From NCBI RefSeq assembly GCF_029087225.1, contig NZ_JARFJD010000016.1, forward strand, positions 124,001 through 188,000: a DNA stretch of 64,000 bases, in the 5' to 3' direction. The notes under the pieces are model-generated. The model had not been told where the DNA came from. It ran no database searches and saw nothing but the letters and a program-made list of their open reading frames with translations. The stretch is from Limnobacter olei. Its GTDB lineage: Bacteria; Pseudomonadota; Gammaproteobacteria; Burkholderiales; Burkholderiaceae_B. Positions 1-9,195 of this stretch are shown here, piece after piece (position 1 is the first letter of the stretch; every line of letters starts with the position of its first letter). The translations under genes and the position numbers were made by a program.

Positions 1-374
1 TCGATCACCGCAATGGTATCAAGCGTCGCAGCCACACCTGCTTTCAGCTTGGCACCGACTTTCACTTTCCATTTTGTTTTGCCTGTCGCCCTGTCGATGG
101 CCACCAACTGGCCCTCTTCGGACGCCGCATACACAGTAGAGTCGAGTAAAACGGGTGTAAAGCTGCCTTGCTCGGAGTCGCCAACATCCACAGACCAAGC
201 GTTGGCGATTTTGAGCTGAGGAGTAAACGGCTGAAGTTCGGCCGGCTTTACAGCACTGCTGCCGAAAGGGTTCAGACTGCTAATGGTCGAGCCGATGGCT
301 GCGCATCCGCCCAACAAGGCCAAAACAGCGACAAGAGATGAAATTTTAATGACGTGCTTCATTGGTCCGCTCAT
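1..374 (-). CDS. bamB: Outer membrane assembly lipoprotein BamB, N-terminal part (cut by window edge)
   Basis: About 124 residues are visible. The start ATG (374) overlaps the yfgM stop in an ATGA junction; a second in-frame ATG lies at 362. Seen: a signal peptide with lipobox-like LLGGC followed by the beginning of a PQQ/WD-like beta-propeller, including phrases such as YAASEEGQLVAIDRATGK and TKWKVKVGAKLKAGVA. Known of the family: BamB is a periplasmic lipoprotein of the BAM complex that helps BamA insert outer membrane proteins. The position after hisS-yfgM is the usual synteny (next would be der/engA), which strengthens the call. Confidence 0.88.
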   Translation of the reverse strand, partial: MSGPMKHVIKISSLVAVLALLGGCAAIGSTISSLNPFGSSAVKPAELQPFTPQLKIANAWSVDVGDSEQGSFTPVLLDSTVYAASEEGQLVAIDRATGKTKWKVKVGAKLKAGVAATLDTIAVI

Positions 375-1015
375 TGTTTGGCCTCCACTTTGGGCAAGGC
401 ACTGATTTTTCGCTCAATCACCTGCTTCCAGGGGCTGTCGGCTTGAATGGTGCCAAGCGCCAATTCATATTCTTTGCGCGCTGTTGCCGCATCTTTTTGT
501 GCCAAGGCCAAATCACCCAAACGATCGTGAAAAAGGCCTTCAAAGCCTGGGTAGTTCTCGCTCAAGGCCGATTTGGCTGCATCGAACTCGGATTGCTCAA
601 TCAGAATACCGGCCAACATCAAACGGGCAGTTGCCACATACTCGTCCAGCTTGGCTTTTTCAGAAGCCCACTTCAACGATGCTTTCGCTTCTTCCAGCTT
701 GCCTTGATCGAAAAAGGCTTTGGCCGCAATCAACGCCCCACGCTGTGCATAAGGGGAACTGGCATGTTCCTCGAACAGGGTCTTCTGGATTTCTCCCACC
801 AGTTCGATATTGCCCTCACGCGTGGCTGCCTCCAAACGTTCATAGACGACAACCGCTTCGTTGGACTGGCGTGCCTGCCACCATTTCCAACCGTTGTTCA
901 AGGCAAAGGCACCGAACACAAGAATCAACACGGTCAAGATAAAGCTGCCGTATTTGGACCAGAATGCCTTCAAACTGGCCAGTTGTTCTTGTTCTTCAAG
1001 GCTGTATCGACTCAA
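371..1015 (-). CDS. yfgM: YfgM-like tetratricopeptide-like membrane protein (SecYEG ancillary subunit family)
   Basis: A 214-residue protein with a short cytoplasmic N-terminus, one membrane segment at about residues 24-42 ([18 protein letters not shown]), and an alpha-helical repeat domain in the periplasm. The start is a TTG at 1015 that overlaps the hisS stop; a strong GGAGAGGAG-type ribosome site directly upstream supports it over any later ATG. Known of the family: YfgM associates with the SecYEG translocon and PpiD and takes part in periplasmic chaperoning. It sits between hisS and bamB with overlaps at both ends, so translation is probably coupled. Confidence 0.85.
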   Translation of the reverse strand: MSRYSLEEQEQLASLKAFWSKYGSFILTVLILVFGAFALNNGWKWWQARQSNEAVVVYERLEAATREGNIELVGEIQKTLFEEHASSPYAQRGALIAAKAFFDQGKLEEAKASLKWASEKAKLDEYVATARLMLAGILIEQSEFDAAKSALSENYPGFEGLFHDRLGDLALAQKDAATARKEYELALGTIQADSPWKQVIERKISALPKVEAKQ

Positions 1016-2337
1016 GACTCCTCTCCTTCTCCGTAAAGCAGACCGAAAATGGCTTCGGCCAATCCCTCTTGTTTGAATTCCTGCTGCTTGCTTTCACCAC
1101 GCAGCAGTTTGACAGCTGCAGTGCCGGCATTTAATTCGTTTTCGCCCAGAATAACTGCCACGGCAGCACCGCTGACATCTGCGCGCTTCATTTGGCTTTT
1201 AAAACCGCCACCACCGGCGTGAAGCACCACGGCAAATCCTGCATCCCGCAGCTCTTCAGCCAGGGTAAATGCACGCCGTGACGTGCCCTCGCCTTGATGT
1301 ACCACATACACATCGAGGTCAGCCGTGTCATCGGGCTGATTTACTTCGAGGTACAACTCGAGCACACGTTCCAGTCCAATTGCAAATCCGATGGCCGGCG
1401 TGGGCTTGCCACCCAGAATTTCAATCAAGCCATCGTAGCGACCACCGCCACAAATAGTGCCCTGCGTGCCCAAGGCATCAGTAATCCACTCGAACACGGT
1501 GAGGTTGTAGTAATCCAGACCACGAACCAAACGTGGGTTTTCAATGTAACGCACGCCCGCATCGTCAAGCAGGCGTTTTACGCCCTGATAATGTGCCAGG
1601 GATTCCGTTCCCAAAAATTCCGACAAACGCGGTGCGCCGTTGACCATGTCTTGCATGGTGGGGTTTTTCGTATCCAGAATACGCAGCGGATTGCTGTGCA
1701 GGCGGCGCTTGGCATCTTCATCCAACAAGTCGGCGTGCGCTTCAAAATACGAAATCAGCGCCTGCCTGTGCGCCAAGCGTTCTGGTGCTTCACCCAGGCA
1801 GTTGATTTCAAGGCGCACATCTTCAAGTCCCATCTCACGCCACAGGCGCGAGAGCATCACAATCAACTCCGCATCAATATCGGGTCCGGCAAAACCCAGT
1901 GCTTCAACATCGAGCTGATGAAACTGCCTGTAACGCCCTCGCTGGGGGCGCTCATGGCGAAACACAGGCCCCATGGAGTACACCCGCTGAGGCGCTGCAT
2001 AGGTCAGATTGTGTTGAATGGTGGCGCGCGCAATGCCCGCGGTGAATTCTGGCCGCAAAGTAAGTTCATCGCCATTCAAGCGATCCACGAAACTGAACAT
2101 CTCTTTTTCAACGATGTCGGTGACTTCACCAATGCCCCGGCGAAACAGCGACGTGGGCTCCAGCACAGGGGTTTTGATCAAGCGGTAGCCATAAGAGGTC
2201 AACCACTCTCGAAGCATGACCTCGAGATTTTCCCAATGAATGCCCTCCACGGGCAATACATCGTTCATACCCTTGACGGATTGCAGTCGGGGTTGCTTTT
2301 TGGCTTTGGATTGTTCCGGCGACTCAGGATGACTCAT
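1012..2337 (-). CDS. hisS: Histidyl-tRNA synthetase
   Basis: A class II aminoacyl-tRNA synthetase that charges tRNA-His in the cytoplasm. Seen: motif 1 region ([17 protein letters not shown]), motif 2 ([18 protein letters not shown]), the HisRS-specific [14 protein letters not shown] and GGGRYDGL, and motif 3 ([14 protein letters not shown]), followed by a C-terminal anticodon-binding domain. I chose the ATG at 2337; a TTG start 12 bases upstream is possible, and the conserved core begins at KGMNDVLP. It lies 50 bases after ispG and overlaps yfgM by four bases. Confidence 0.96.
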   Translation of the reverse strand: MSHPESPEQSKAKKQPRLQSVKGMNDVLPVEGIHWENLEVMLREWLTSYGYRLIKTPVLEPTSLFRRGIGEVTDIVEKEMFSFVDRLNGDELTLRPEFTAGIARATIQHNLTYAAPQRVYSMGPVFRHERPQRGRYRQFHQLDVEALGFAGPDIDAELIVMLSRLWREMGLEDVRLEINCLGEAPERLAHRQALISYFEAHADLLDEDAKRRLHSNPLRILDTKNPTMQDMVNGAPRLSEFLGTESLAHYQGVKRLLDDAGVRYIENPRLVRGLDYYNLTVFEWITDALGTQGTICGGGRYDGLIEILGGKPTPAIGFAIGLERVLELYLEVNQPDDTADLDVYVVHQGEGTSRRAFTLAEELRDAGFAVVLHAGGGGFKSQMKRADVSGAAVAVILGENELNAGTAAVKLLRGESKQQEFKQEGLAEAIFGLLYGEGEES

Positions 2338-2387
2338 TGACGCATTCAACTTAATTTCTCAACCCGGTATTGTCGCCTATTCTTGGG

Positions 2388-3635
2388 CTACTTGTTGCCG
2401 CCAGCGTACCTTTGCTCTACATAACGCTGCACAATTGCCTGAAATTCCTGAGCGATGTTCTCGCCCTTCAAGGTCACCGTGCGTTTGCCGTCTAGAAACA
2501 CAGGGGCAGAAGGAGCCTCACCGGTGCCCGGCAATGAAATACCTATGTCGGCGTGCTTGCTTTCACCTGGACCGTTCACCACGCAGCCCATCACGGCCAC
2601 TTTCATTTCCTCAACGCCCACATACTGGTTTTTCCAGATCGGCATTTGATCGCGCAGATAGGTTTGAATTTGATCGGCCAGTTCCTGAAACACTGTACTG
2701 GTGGTTCGGCCGCACCCCGGGCAGGCGATGACCTGCGGTGTAAAGGCACGCAAGCCCAAAGATTGCAAAATTTCTTGCCCAACGACCACTTCCTTGCACC
2801 GATCACCATTGGGCTCGGGGGTAAGCGACACACGAATGGTGTCACCAATGCCTTCTTGCAACAGCACCGACAATGCAGCAGTCGATGCCACGATACCTTT
2901 CGTGCCCATGCCAGCTTCGGTCAAACCCAAATGCAAGGGAAACTCGCTTCGACCCGACAATTCCCGGTACACCGCAATCAGGTCTTGAACCTGACTCACC
3001 TTGCAGGACAACACAATTTTATTGGCGGGCAAACCGAGCTCGACCGCCTTGTGTGCACTACTTACCGCAGATTCAATCAATGCCTGGTACATCAGTTGCT
3101 GCGCTGGCAATGGGTCGGCTTTCTTGCCGTTTTCATCCATCATGCGGGCCAGCAGGTTTTGGTCCAGGCTGCCCCAGTTCACGCCAATCCGAACCGGCTT
3201 GTCGTGCTCAGCAGCAATTGAAATCATGGCCGCAAAGTTATCATCGCGCGAACGGGATGAACCGACATTGCCAGGGTTGATGCGGTACTTCGACAGGGCC
3301 TTTGCGCAATCCGGATACTTTTGAAGCAACAGGTGCCCGTTGTAATGAAAATCACCCACCAATGGCACGGGGATTCGCATTTTATCGAGCTGATCTCGAA
3401 TGTAGGGCACCGCCTCGGCAGAGGCGTCATTGTTCACCGTGATTCGAACCATCTCGCTGCCGGCAAGATAAAGAGCCTTGATTTGCAATGCCGTATTCAG
3501 CGCATCGGCCGTGTCGGTGTTGGTCATCGACTGCACCAAAACAGGGGCACCGCCACCGATAGACACAACATGGTCTTTCCAGCGGACATCCACTTGATGG
3601 GTCTTGTGTCGCTTCAAGGGGGTATTTGGAATCAC
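2388..3635 (-). CDS. ispG: 4-hydroxy-3-methylbut-2-enyl diphosphate synthase (IspG/GcpE)
   Basis: A 415-residue enzyme of the MEP isoprenoid pathway, converting MEcPP to HMBPP with a [4Fe-4S] cluster. Seen: the N-terminal barrel ([19 protein letters not shown]) and the C-terminal cluster ligands in CPGCGRTT and GCVVNGPGE. The start appears to be GTG at 3635 ([15 protein letters not shown]); no better ATG precedes the conserved block. The length fits the longer betaproteobacterial form. It lies between rodZ and hisS as in many proteobacteria. Confidence 0.95.
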   Translation of the reverse strand: MIPNTPLKRHKTHQVDVRWKDHVVSIGGGAPVLVQSMTNTDTADALNTALQIKALYLAGSEMVRITVNNDASAEAVPYIRDQLDKMRIPVPLVGDFHYNGHLLLQKYPDCAKALSKYRINPGNVGSSRSRDDNFAAMISIAAEHDKPVRIGVNWGSLDQNLLARMMDENGKKADPLPAQQLMYQALIESAVSSAHKAVELGLPANKIVLSCKVSQVQDLIAVYRELSGRSEFPLHLGLTEAGMGTKGIVASTAALSVLLQEGIGDTIRVSLTPEPNGDRCKEVVVGQEILQSLGLRAFTPQVIACPGCGRTTSTVFQELADQIQTYLRDQMPIWKNQYVGVEEMKVAVMGCVVNGPGESKHADIGISLPGTGEAPSAPVFLDGKRTVTLKGENIAQEFQAIVQRYVEQRYAGGNK

Positions 3636-3673
3636 GATGAACTTCTGGCGAGATAGACAGGTTGCTGAAAGGC

Positions 3674-3692
3674 GGGGGCTGGAACAGCCCCC
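3674..3692 (-). other. GC-rich hairpin between rodZ and ispG
   Basis: GGGGGCTG at 3674-3681 pairs with CAGCCCCC at 3685-3692 across a three-base loop. No run of T follows on the minus strand, so it is a poor intrinsic terminator. It could act as a 3'-end stabiliser for rodZ mRNA or a partial attenuator before ispG. Confidence 0.5.
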
Positions 3693-3701
3693 TCGCAGAT
3701 T

Positions 3702-4799
3702 TTACTGAACAGTGATTCGAGCCACTTCTCCACGAATGGATGAAGTCAGATCGACTGATTTTCCGTTGCTGGAGATACTTACCGCCTTGGCGTTACCAAC
3801 AATCAACTTAAAGGGCGCTTGACCCTTTACTTCAAGATTGCTGCCACCGTCGTTGAGTTGGGAAATCAACACTTTGTCATTTGCATCGCGAACAGTCACC
3901 CAAGACTGCTCTTGAAAGTTAAACCGCAACACGCTTTCAACATTGGAGGCCAGGGGAGCAGCGGCGGGCACTGCCGCATCAGCAACAGGTGCAGCGGCTG
4001 TAGTGCTGGCCGCGCCGGTGGCATTTGGTGCTGCGGTTGCGGGGGGAGCAGATTGACCTTCAGGCGCAGCAGGTTGCTGAAGCGCCGGGAATACGGCCGT
4101 ATCACCAGCTGCAGCTGGGGCTTCCAGGCCCAAAGGCAAAGAACCATCCGCTGACACAGCACTCTCGGAACCTGGTGCAGTGGCCACAGGCGCCTCATTG
4201 GGTTCGATCACTTCTGCATCACCCACTTCAGTGGTTTGACTCGACATGAATACGGGAATGTAAAACACGGCCATGACCACCACTGCTGCCAGCACAATGC
4301 CGTAGCTCAGCGATTTCTTGCCTGTTTTACGATCAAAATTCAAAGTGGACAAGCGCTTGGAGCTGTTGGGCATCTTGGGCTCAAGCGGCTCGGAGCGCCC
4401 ACTTTCGGTCTGGCCAGAACGAGCGGCTTTGACCTGGGCACTGGCCTCAGAAAACCCGAAGGACATGATGACCGGTGCAGGATCCATCTTCAGGGCCTTG
4501 CAATAACTTTTAATGAAAGCCTTGGCAAAGGTCTCGGGCGGTAGGCGTCCAACATCACCACTTTCAATGGCTTCAAGCTGACGTTCGTTGATTTTGGTTT
4601 GAGCACTGATGTCGCTCAAGGAATAGCCGGCCTTTTCACGGGCAGCACGTAAAATTTCTCCCGGGTTCTGGCCCGATTCAAGCAGAGTCAAATTGGGGTG
4701 CTTTTCAGCGAAGGAGCCATTGCTTGGCTCCGGTTTTGCATCTTGACCTGCACTGGCATCTGATGATTCAGTTTTGCTCATCGCACGATTTTCATTCAT
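3702..4799 (-). CDS. rodZ: RodZ-like cytoskeletal/cell-shape protein
   Basis: A 365-residue protein with the RodZ architecture: a cytoplasmic helix-turn-helix of the Cro/XRE type at about residues 45-110 (GEILRAAREKAGYSLSDIS, INERQLEAIESGD), one membrane segment at about 163-183, a long Ala/Pro-rich periplasmic linker, and a C-terminal DUF4115 domain (NFQEQSWVTVRDAND, APFKLIVGNAKAV). Known of the family: RodZ links MreB to the elongation machinery. GGAAAG five bases before the ATG supports the start. The pilF/pilW gene that commonly precedes rodZ is absent. Confidence 0.9.
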   Translation of the reverse strand: MNENRAMSKTESSDASAGQDAKPEPSNGSFAEKHPNLTLLESGQNPGEILRAAREKAGYSLSDISAQTKINERQLEAIESGDVGRLPPETFAKAFIKSYCKALKMDPAPVIMSFGFSEASAQVKAARSGQTESGRSEPLEPKMPNSSKRLSTLNFDRKTGKKSLSYGIVLAAVVVMAVFYIPVFMSSQTTEVGDAEVIEPNEAPVATAPGSESAVSADGSLPLGLEAPAAAGDTAVFPALQQPAAPEGQSAPPATAAPNATGAASTTAAAPVADAAVPAAAPLASNVESVLRFNFQEQSWVTVRDANDKVLISQLNDGGSNLEVKGQAPFKLIVGNAKAVSISSNGKSVDLTSSIRGEVARITVQ

Positions 4800-5064
4800 T
4801 TGGTCTTTCCAAGCGTCGGCAGGCGCAAAGGGCCCCGATTAATCATTGTAGTTCTTTACCGCCACCACCTTTGCAGCATAATCGAAGCAAGCAGGTAGGT
4901 TCAAGCGATTTCGATGGAAATTCAATGTGTTGAGGAGTTTTTTGAGAATGCGCCACAAGTTTGGCGACAAAAATATCGTTTTTATAATTGAATTAATACG
5001 CAATCACTGCCACAACACACTCAATCTTGCATTCATTGTATGACAAAGCATGCACGCTGTTTGC
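4800..5064. other. 265-bp gap between rodZ and rlmN, no convincing gene
   Basis: An AT-rich stretch that probably holds the rodZ promoter (minus strand). In related genomes the type IV pilus gene pilF/pilW lies here. I find no remnant reading frame of that gene. A 31-codon frame on the plus strand (4948-5043) is too weak to call. Confidence 0.5.
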
Positions 5065-6204
5065 CTAGTCCCTGCGTTTGGAGGAACCCCTCAGTTCTTC
5101 CAGGGACACCGTACTCACAAGCCTCTCCTTGACCTTGGTTCGGTCTCGAACTTCGCCAGCCAGTTGACCGCAGGCCGCATCGATGTCATCACCCCGGGTT
5201 TTACGAACTGTGGTTACTACACCCGCGCCACCCAGGATATCCACAAACGTTTTGATTGCAGGGCTGGTTGACTTGAGCAAACCCGACTCTGGGAATGGGT
5301 TAAACGGGATCAGGTTGAATTTACAAGGCACAATTTTGGCGATTTCAAGCAATTGCTGGGCATGCTCTGGCTTGTCATTCACTCCATCAAGCATGACATA
5401 CTCAAAAGTAATGAAATCACGCGGCGCAAATTTCAGGTAACGCAGGCAGGCATCGAGCAACTCACGCAATGGGTACTTTTTGTTCAGCGGCACGAGGTGA
5501 TCGCGCAGCGCATCGTTGGGCGCATGCAGCGACACAGCCAAGGCCACGGGGCAATCTTGCGAAAGCCTGTCCATGAAGGGCACAACGCCCGATGTCGACA
5601 CAGTGACCCTGCGGCGGGAAAGACCGTAAGCCGTGTCATCCAGCATTAATTGCAAAGCCGGGACTAAGGCATCGTAGTTCAACAGGGGCTCGCCCATGCC
5701 CATCATGACCACATTCGTAACCGGGCGCTCTTGGGCGTAAACACGGTCGCCAGCTTCGCGCAGCAAGACATTGGCCTTCCACAACTGGGCCACAATTTCA
5801 GCGGTACTTAAGTTGCGGGAAAAACCTTGTTTGCCAGTAGAGCAAAAACGGCAATTGACCGCGCAGCCTGCCTGCGAGCTGACGCACAGGGTTCCGCGGC
5901 GCTCTTCGGGGATGAACACTGTTTCAACTGCATCGCCATTACCAACATCAAAGAGCCACTTGCGCGTGCCGTCTTTGGATACATTGTCGGAAATGATACT
6001 GGGGGCCTTGATGCAGGCACGGCTGTTCAAATTCTGGCGAAATGATTTCGCAAGGTCGGTCATGGAATCAAAATTGTCCATGCCTGATTGGTGAATCCAC
6101 TTGGCCAATTGTTTGGCCCTGAATGGTTTTTCACCCAAATTGCCACACCACTGAATCAGCTCGGGCACCGAGTAGTCCAGCAAGTTGTCGAGTTGTGCAC
6201 TCAT
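5065..6204 (-). CDS. rlmN: Dual-specificity 23S rRNA/tRNA adenine-C2 methyltransferase RlmN
   Basis: A radical-SAM enzyme that methylates A2503 of 23S rRNA and A37 of some tRNAs. Seen: the CxxxCxxC cluster motif (CAVNCRFC), GMGEPLLN, and the C-terminal catalytic cysteine in [15 protein letters not shown] place the start at ATG 6204 ([12 protein letters not shown]), preceded by AAAGGA; an upstream in-frame extension of 17 residues has no support. It follows ndk and precedes rodZ, standard synteny apart from the missing pilF. Confidence 0.95.
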   Translation of the reverse strand: MSAQLDNLLDYSVPELIQWCGNLGEKPFRAKQLAKWIHQSGMDNFDSMTDLAKSFRQNLNSRACIKAPSIISDNVSKDGTRKWLFDVGNGDAVETVFIPEERRGTLCVSSQAGCAVNCRFCSTGKQGFSRNLSTAEIVAQLWKANVLLREAGDRVYAQERPVTNVVMMGMGEPLLNYDALVPALQLMLDDTAYGLSRRRVTVSTSGVVPFMDRLSQDCPVALAVSLHAPNDALRDHLVPLNKKYPLRELLDACLRYLKFAPRDFITFEYVMLDGVNDKPEHAQQLLEIAKIVPCKFNLIPFNPFPESGLLKSTSPAIKTFVDILGGAGVVTTVRKTRGDDIDAACGQLAGEVRDRTKVKERLVSTVSLEELRGSSKRRD

Positions 6205-6270
6205 GGTGTGTCCTTTCAAAACAAACGGGGACGCATGTGCGCCCCCGGAATTCAACGCAATCTAACTAGA

Positions 6271-6696
6271 TTAGCGTGAAAATACTTGTGACGCTGGGAA
6301 GAAATAAGCGATTTCGTTTGCAGCTGTTTCAGCCGCATCAGAACCATGAACTGCGTTGGCGTCAATGCTTTCAGCGAAGTCGGCACGAATTGTACCGGCA
6401 GCGGCTTCCTTGGGGTTTGTGGCACCCATCAATTCACGGTTCTTGGCAATTGCGTTCTCGCCTTCCAGGGCTTGAATCATCACTGGGCCAGAAATCATGA
6501 ACTCAACCAGGTCGTTGAAGAAAGGACGTGCCTTGTGCACTGCGTAAAAGCCTTCAGCTTCAGCGCGTGACAGGTGAGCCATGCGTGCGGCCACTACCTT
6601 CAGGCCAGCGGCTTCAAAGCGGCTGTAAATTTGACCAATTACGTTTTTTGCAACAGCATCAGGCTTGATGATGGACAGGGTGCGCTCGATTGCCAT
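6271..6696 (-). CDS. ndk: Nucleoside diphosphate kinase
   Basis: A 141-residue enzyme that transfers the gamma phosphate between nucleoside triphosphates and diphosphates through a phosphohistidine. Seen: [15 protein letters not shown] at the N-terminus and the active-site block [12 protein letters not shown] with the catalytic His. Full family length. It is the first gene of the minus-strand run ndk-rlmN, and its promoter should lie in the 172-bp divergent gap shared with the Bax-inhibitor family gene. Confidence 0.97.
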   Translation of the reverse strand: MAIERTLSIIKPDAVAKNVIGQIYSRFEAAGLKVVAARMAHLSRAEAEGFYAVHKARPFFNDLVEFMISGPVMIQALEGENAIAKNRELMGATNPKEAAAGTIRADFAESIDANAVHGSDAAETAANEIAYFFPASQVFSR

Positions 6697-6868
6697 GGTG
6701 TAACCACTCCGAAAAGATTAGAAAAGCGTGAAAATTAACCCGCGATTATAGCTGGTTTATGTAAAAAACCCAATCAAGGGCCTGACCCACGTCTTGAATT
6801 GAAACTTTTCGCCATTACCATTACTCTAAATCCATACAAATTCGCGTTTTACAAAGGAGCGAGTAACC

Positions 6869-7573
6869 ATGTCTGAATTCAGAACTGCACAATTTGGCCG
6901 CACAGCCGGTGGTGTATCGACCGTAGAAACCAACAGGGTTCTGCGAAACACATACTTCTTGCTGGCCCTGTCGATGATCCCGACAGCCTTGGGCGCGTTT
7001 GCGGGCATTCAATTCGGCTTCTTCCGTTTGTTCGCTGGCAGCCCCATTCTTTCTTTCGTGGTGATGCTTGCCGCCATGTTCGGCTTTATCTGGGGCATTC
7101 AACGCAACCGAAATAATTCCTTTGGTGTTGTGCTCATGTTGGGCTTTACCTTCTTCATGGGTTTGATGCTCTCCGGCATTTTGTCGGTCGCGCTTAGCCT
7201 GTCCAATGGCGGCTCCATCATCATGATGGCTGCGCTGGGCACAGCCGGTATTTTCTTTGGTTTGGCCAGCTACGCCGCGGTGACCAAGCGTGATTTCACC
7301 AACATGGGCAAGGGCCTGCTGATTGGTTTGGTTATGGTGATTGTGGCCTCTGTGGCCAACATCTTCTTGCAAATGCCAGCCCTGTCGCTGACCATTTCCA
7401 CCATTTGCGTGGGCTTGTTCTCGCTGTTCATTTTGTACGACCTGCAACGTGTCATGCGCGGCGGTGAAACAAACTACATTTCCGCCGCCTTGAGCATTTA
7501 CCTGAGTTTGTACAATTTGTTCGTGAACTTGCTGCAACTGCTCATGGTATTTACAGGTGGCAGCCGCGAGTAA
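6869..7573 (+). CDS. Bax inhibitor-1/YccA family membrane protein
   Basis: A 234-residue protein with about seven hydrophobic membrane segments and the family end (LSIYLSLYNLFVNLLQLL). Seen: the N-terminal VETNRVLRNTYFLLALSM typical of YccA-type proteins, and a C-terminal Asp in the last helix region (ILYDLQRV). Known of the family: YccA interacts with and modulates the FtsH membrane protease. AAAGGAGCGAG upstream of the ATG is a strong ribosome site. It is divergent from ndk, and a set of hairpins follows it. Confidence 0.9.
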   Translation: MSEFRTAQFGRTAGGVSTVETNRVLRNTYFLLALSMIPTALGAFAGIQFGFFRLFAGSPILSFVVMLAAMFGFIWGIQRNRNNSFGVVLMLGFTFFMGLMLSGILSVALSLSNGGSIIMMAALGTAGIFFGLASYAAVTKRDFTNMGKGLLIGLVMVIVASVANIFLQMPALSLTISTICVGLFSLFILYDLQRVMRGGETNYISAALSIYLSLYNLFVNLLQLLMVFTGGSRE

Positions 7574-7632
7574 ACAAGCGCCTGCCGGGATTAAGTTACC
7601 TGAAAGTAACTGATTTCAAAGCACTTTTTTGA

Positions 7633-7664
7633 CACTTTGCAACATCGAAAGTTGTTGCAAAGTG
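7633..7664. repeat. Perfect 11-bp inverted repeat
   Basis: CACTTTGCAAC (7633-7643) and GTTGCAAAGTG (7654-7664) form a perfect dyad around a 10-base centre, about 60 bases after the Bax-inhibitor gene. It has no T-tract. It could be an mRNA 3' structure or an operator for the transcript that begins downstream. Confidence 0.75.
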
Positions 7665-7692
7665 CATTTCAGAAGCGCAATATAAAATTTCA

Positions 7693-7775
7693 GTGGGTCG
7701 GTATCTATACTGACCGCCGAGTTGGTGAGGCAAACGCACCAACGAAAACGGGGCCGCAACGGCCCCGTTTGTTAT
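7693..7775 (+). ncRNA. Candidate small structured RNA
   Basis: Three stem-loops follow each other in about 80 bases: 7696-7704 with 7707-7715 (one G-T pair), 7721-7727 with 7737-7743, and the terminator hairpin 7746-7755 with 7761-7770. A TATAAAAT stretch at 7681 could be a -10 element, with TTGCAA at 7656-7661 as a loosely spaced -35. No reading frame fits. It may be an independent small RNA or the processed 3' untranslated region of the upstream gene. The promoter is weak evidence. Confidence 0.45.
7746..7770. terminator. Rho-independent terminator (bidirectional)
   Basis: AAACGGGGCC and GGCCCCGTTT form a 10-bp GC-rich stem, extended by one G-C pair around a three-base loop. A T-rich run follows on the plus strand and a poly-T equivalent on the minus strand. 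It ends transcription from the plus side and may also serve rlmD on the minus side. Confidence 0.8.
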
Positions 7776-7803
7776 TTGCGCAGTTGAATTATGTGCGCCA
7801 TGG

Positions 7804-9177
7804 TCAGGAATAGTCGCTGTATGCCACTCTTTCAAACACCGCAATCGACTCAACATGCGACGTGTGCGGAAACATATTGACCACCCCTGCTTTCATCAAC
7901 TTGTACGAGCCGACATTGCAAAGTACCGCCGTATCCCGAGCCAAGGTGCCCGGGTTGCAGCTGACATAAACAATGCGCTTGGGCTGAAACTCTGCGCGCG
8001 CACCTACAATTGCCTTACAAATTTCCAAGGCTCCGTCACGCGGAGGATCGACCAAGACTTTGTCGTATTGCCCCCAACTTTCCCATTCAGGTGTTTCCAC
8101 TTCGAACAGATTGCGCACATGAAATTCGGTTTTATCGGCCAGGCCGTTGAATTTAGCATTCTCGCCAGCTCGGTCAACCAGGTCTTGCGAACCTTCAAAA
8201 CCCTTCACGTAACTGCTTTTCGTGGCCAAAGGCAGTGAAAAATTACCCAAGCCGCAGAACAGGTCAAGCACGCGGTCTTCGGGCTTCAAGTCGAGCAATG
8301 ACACCGCACGGCTAATCATGGCGTCGTTGATCATGTGGTTCACCTGCGTGAAATCGGTCGGCCTGAACCGCATGCGAATGCCGAAACTTGGAATACGGTA
8401 GGTGAGGTCAACAGGCTTGTCAGCCTCAAGACGATGTGCAGTGGCTGGGCCACCTGGTTGCAGCCACCAGTCAACGCCCCACTCTCGGCCAAAGGATCGA
8501 ATCGTATCGAGGTCTGACTCACTCAAGGGCTCCAGGTGGCGTAACACCATTGCGGTAACACCATCGCCCACGGCCAGTTCAATTTGGGGAATACGCATGA
8601 AAATGCTCAGCGTAACCAGCATATTGCCCAGGGGCACAATCATGTTGGACACATGCTTGGGCAACACATGGCATTCCTGCATGTCCGCCACGTAAGAAGA
8701 TGCTTTCTCGTGAAACCCGACAAAGAACCGCTCTTTCTTGATCACAAAGCGGGTACTTAAACGCGCACGGTGTCGATAACCCCAAAATGAACCATAAATG
8801 GGCGGCATCATTTGTTCAGGGGTTTGGCGACCAATTCGCTGCAAAAGGTCTTCAAGCGCGCGGTTTTTAATGGCCACCTGGGCATTGGGCTCAATGTGCT
8901 GCATGGCGCACCCGCCACACACCCCATAATGCGGGCACTTGGGCGTGGTGCGAGTGGAAACCGTGTTCAGCACCTGCAGAGTTGTGCCTTTTGAATAGCT
9001 TGGCTTTACTCGCGTAATTTCGGCAACAACGGTTTCGCCGGTGATTGCACCATCGATGAAGTGCACTTTGCCATCCACATGGCCAATGCCATTGGCATCC
9101 AGGTCGATTGATTCAATGGCAACTTGCACCTGTGGAAACACCACGGGTGTTCGATCTTTTTTCTTTTTGCGGCCCAT
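7804..9177 (-). CDS. rlmD: 23S rRNA (uracil-5)-methyltransferase RlmD (TrmA/RumA family)
   Basis: A 457-residue enzyme. Seen: a basic KKKKDR start, an N-terminal TRAM-like barrel, Fe-S ligands in CPHYGVCGGCAMQH, the SAM-binding block VLDLFCGLGNFSLPLA, the DPPRDG motif and the catalytic nucleophile in VYVSCNPGTLARD. Known of the family: RlmD makes m5U1939 of 23S rRNA. It lies directly after nlpD, with only 18 bases between; in many relatives rpoS separates the two. Confidence 0.93.
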   Translation of the reverse strand: MGRKKKKDRTPVVFPQVQVAIESIDLDANGIGHVDGKVHFIDGAITGETVVAEITRVKPSYSKGTTLQVLNTVSTRTTPKCPHYGVCGGCAMQHIEPNAQVAIKNRALEDLLQRIGRQTPEQMMPPIYGSFWGYRHRARLSTRFVIKKERFFVGFHEKASSYVADMQECHVLPKHVSNMIVPLGNMLVTLSIFMRIPQIELAVGDGVTAMVLRHLEPLSESDLDTIRSFGREWGVDWWLQPGGPATAHRLEADKPVDLTYRIPSFGIRMRFRPTDFTQVNHMINDAMISRAVSLLDLKPEDRVLDLFCGLGNFSLPLATKSSYVKGFEGSQDLVDRAGENAKFNGLADKTEFHVRNLFEVETPEWESWGQYDKVLVDPPRDGALEICKAIVGARAEFQPKRIVYVSCNPGTLARDTAVLCNVGSYKLMKAGVVNMFPHTSHVESIAVFERVAYSDYS

Positions 9178-9195
9178 GGCTACATTCGATAAAAA

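Noticed and set aside
1294-2340. 348-codon open frame on the plus strand
   Set aside because: Antisense to hisS, whose motifs are unmistakable; a shadow of biased codon use.
4167-4190. GGAACC followed by CCACAGG on the plus strand
   Set aside because: Spacing of 11 is wrong for a hrp box and it lies inside rodZ coding sequence.
4948-5043. 31-codon frame with GAGGAG 10 bases upstream
   Set aside because: Short, no recognisable pattern and poor spacing; listed only as part of the gap.
6821-7537. 238-codon frame on the minus strand
   Set aside because: Gln/His/Asn-rich antisense of the Bax-inhibitor family gene; no domain.
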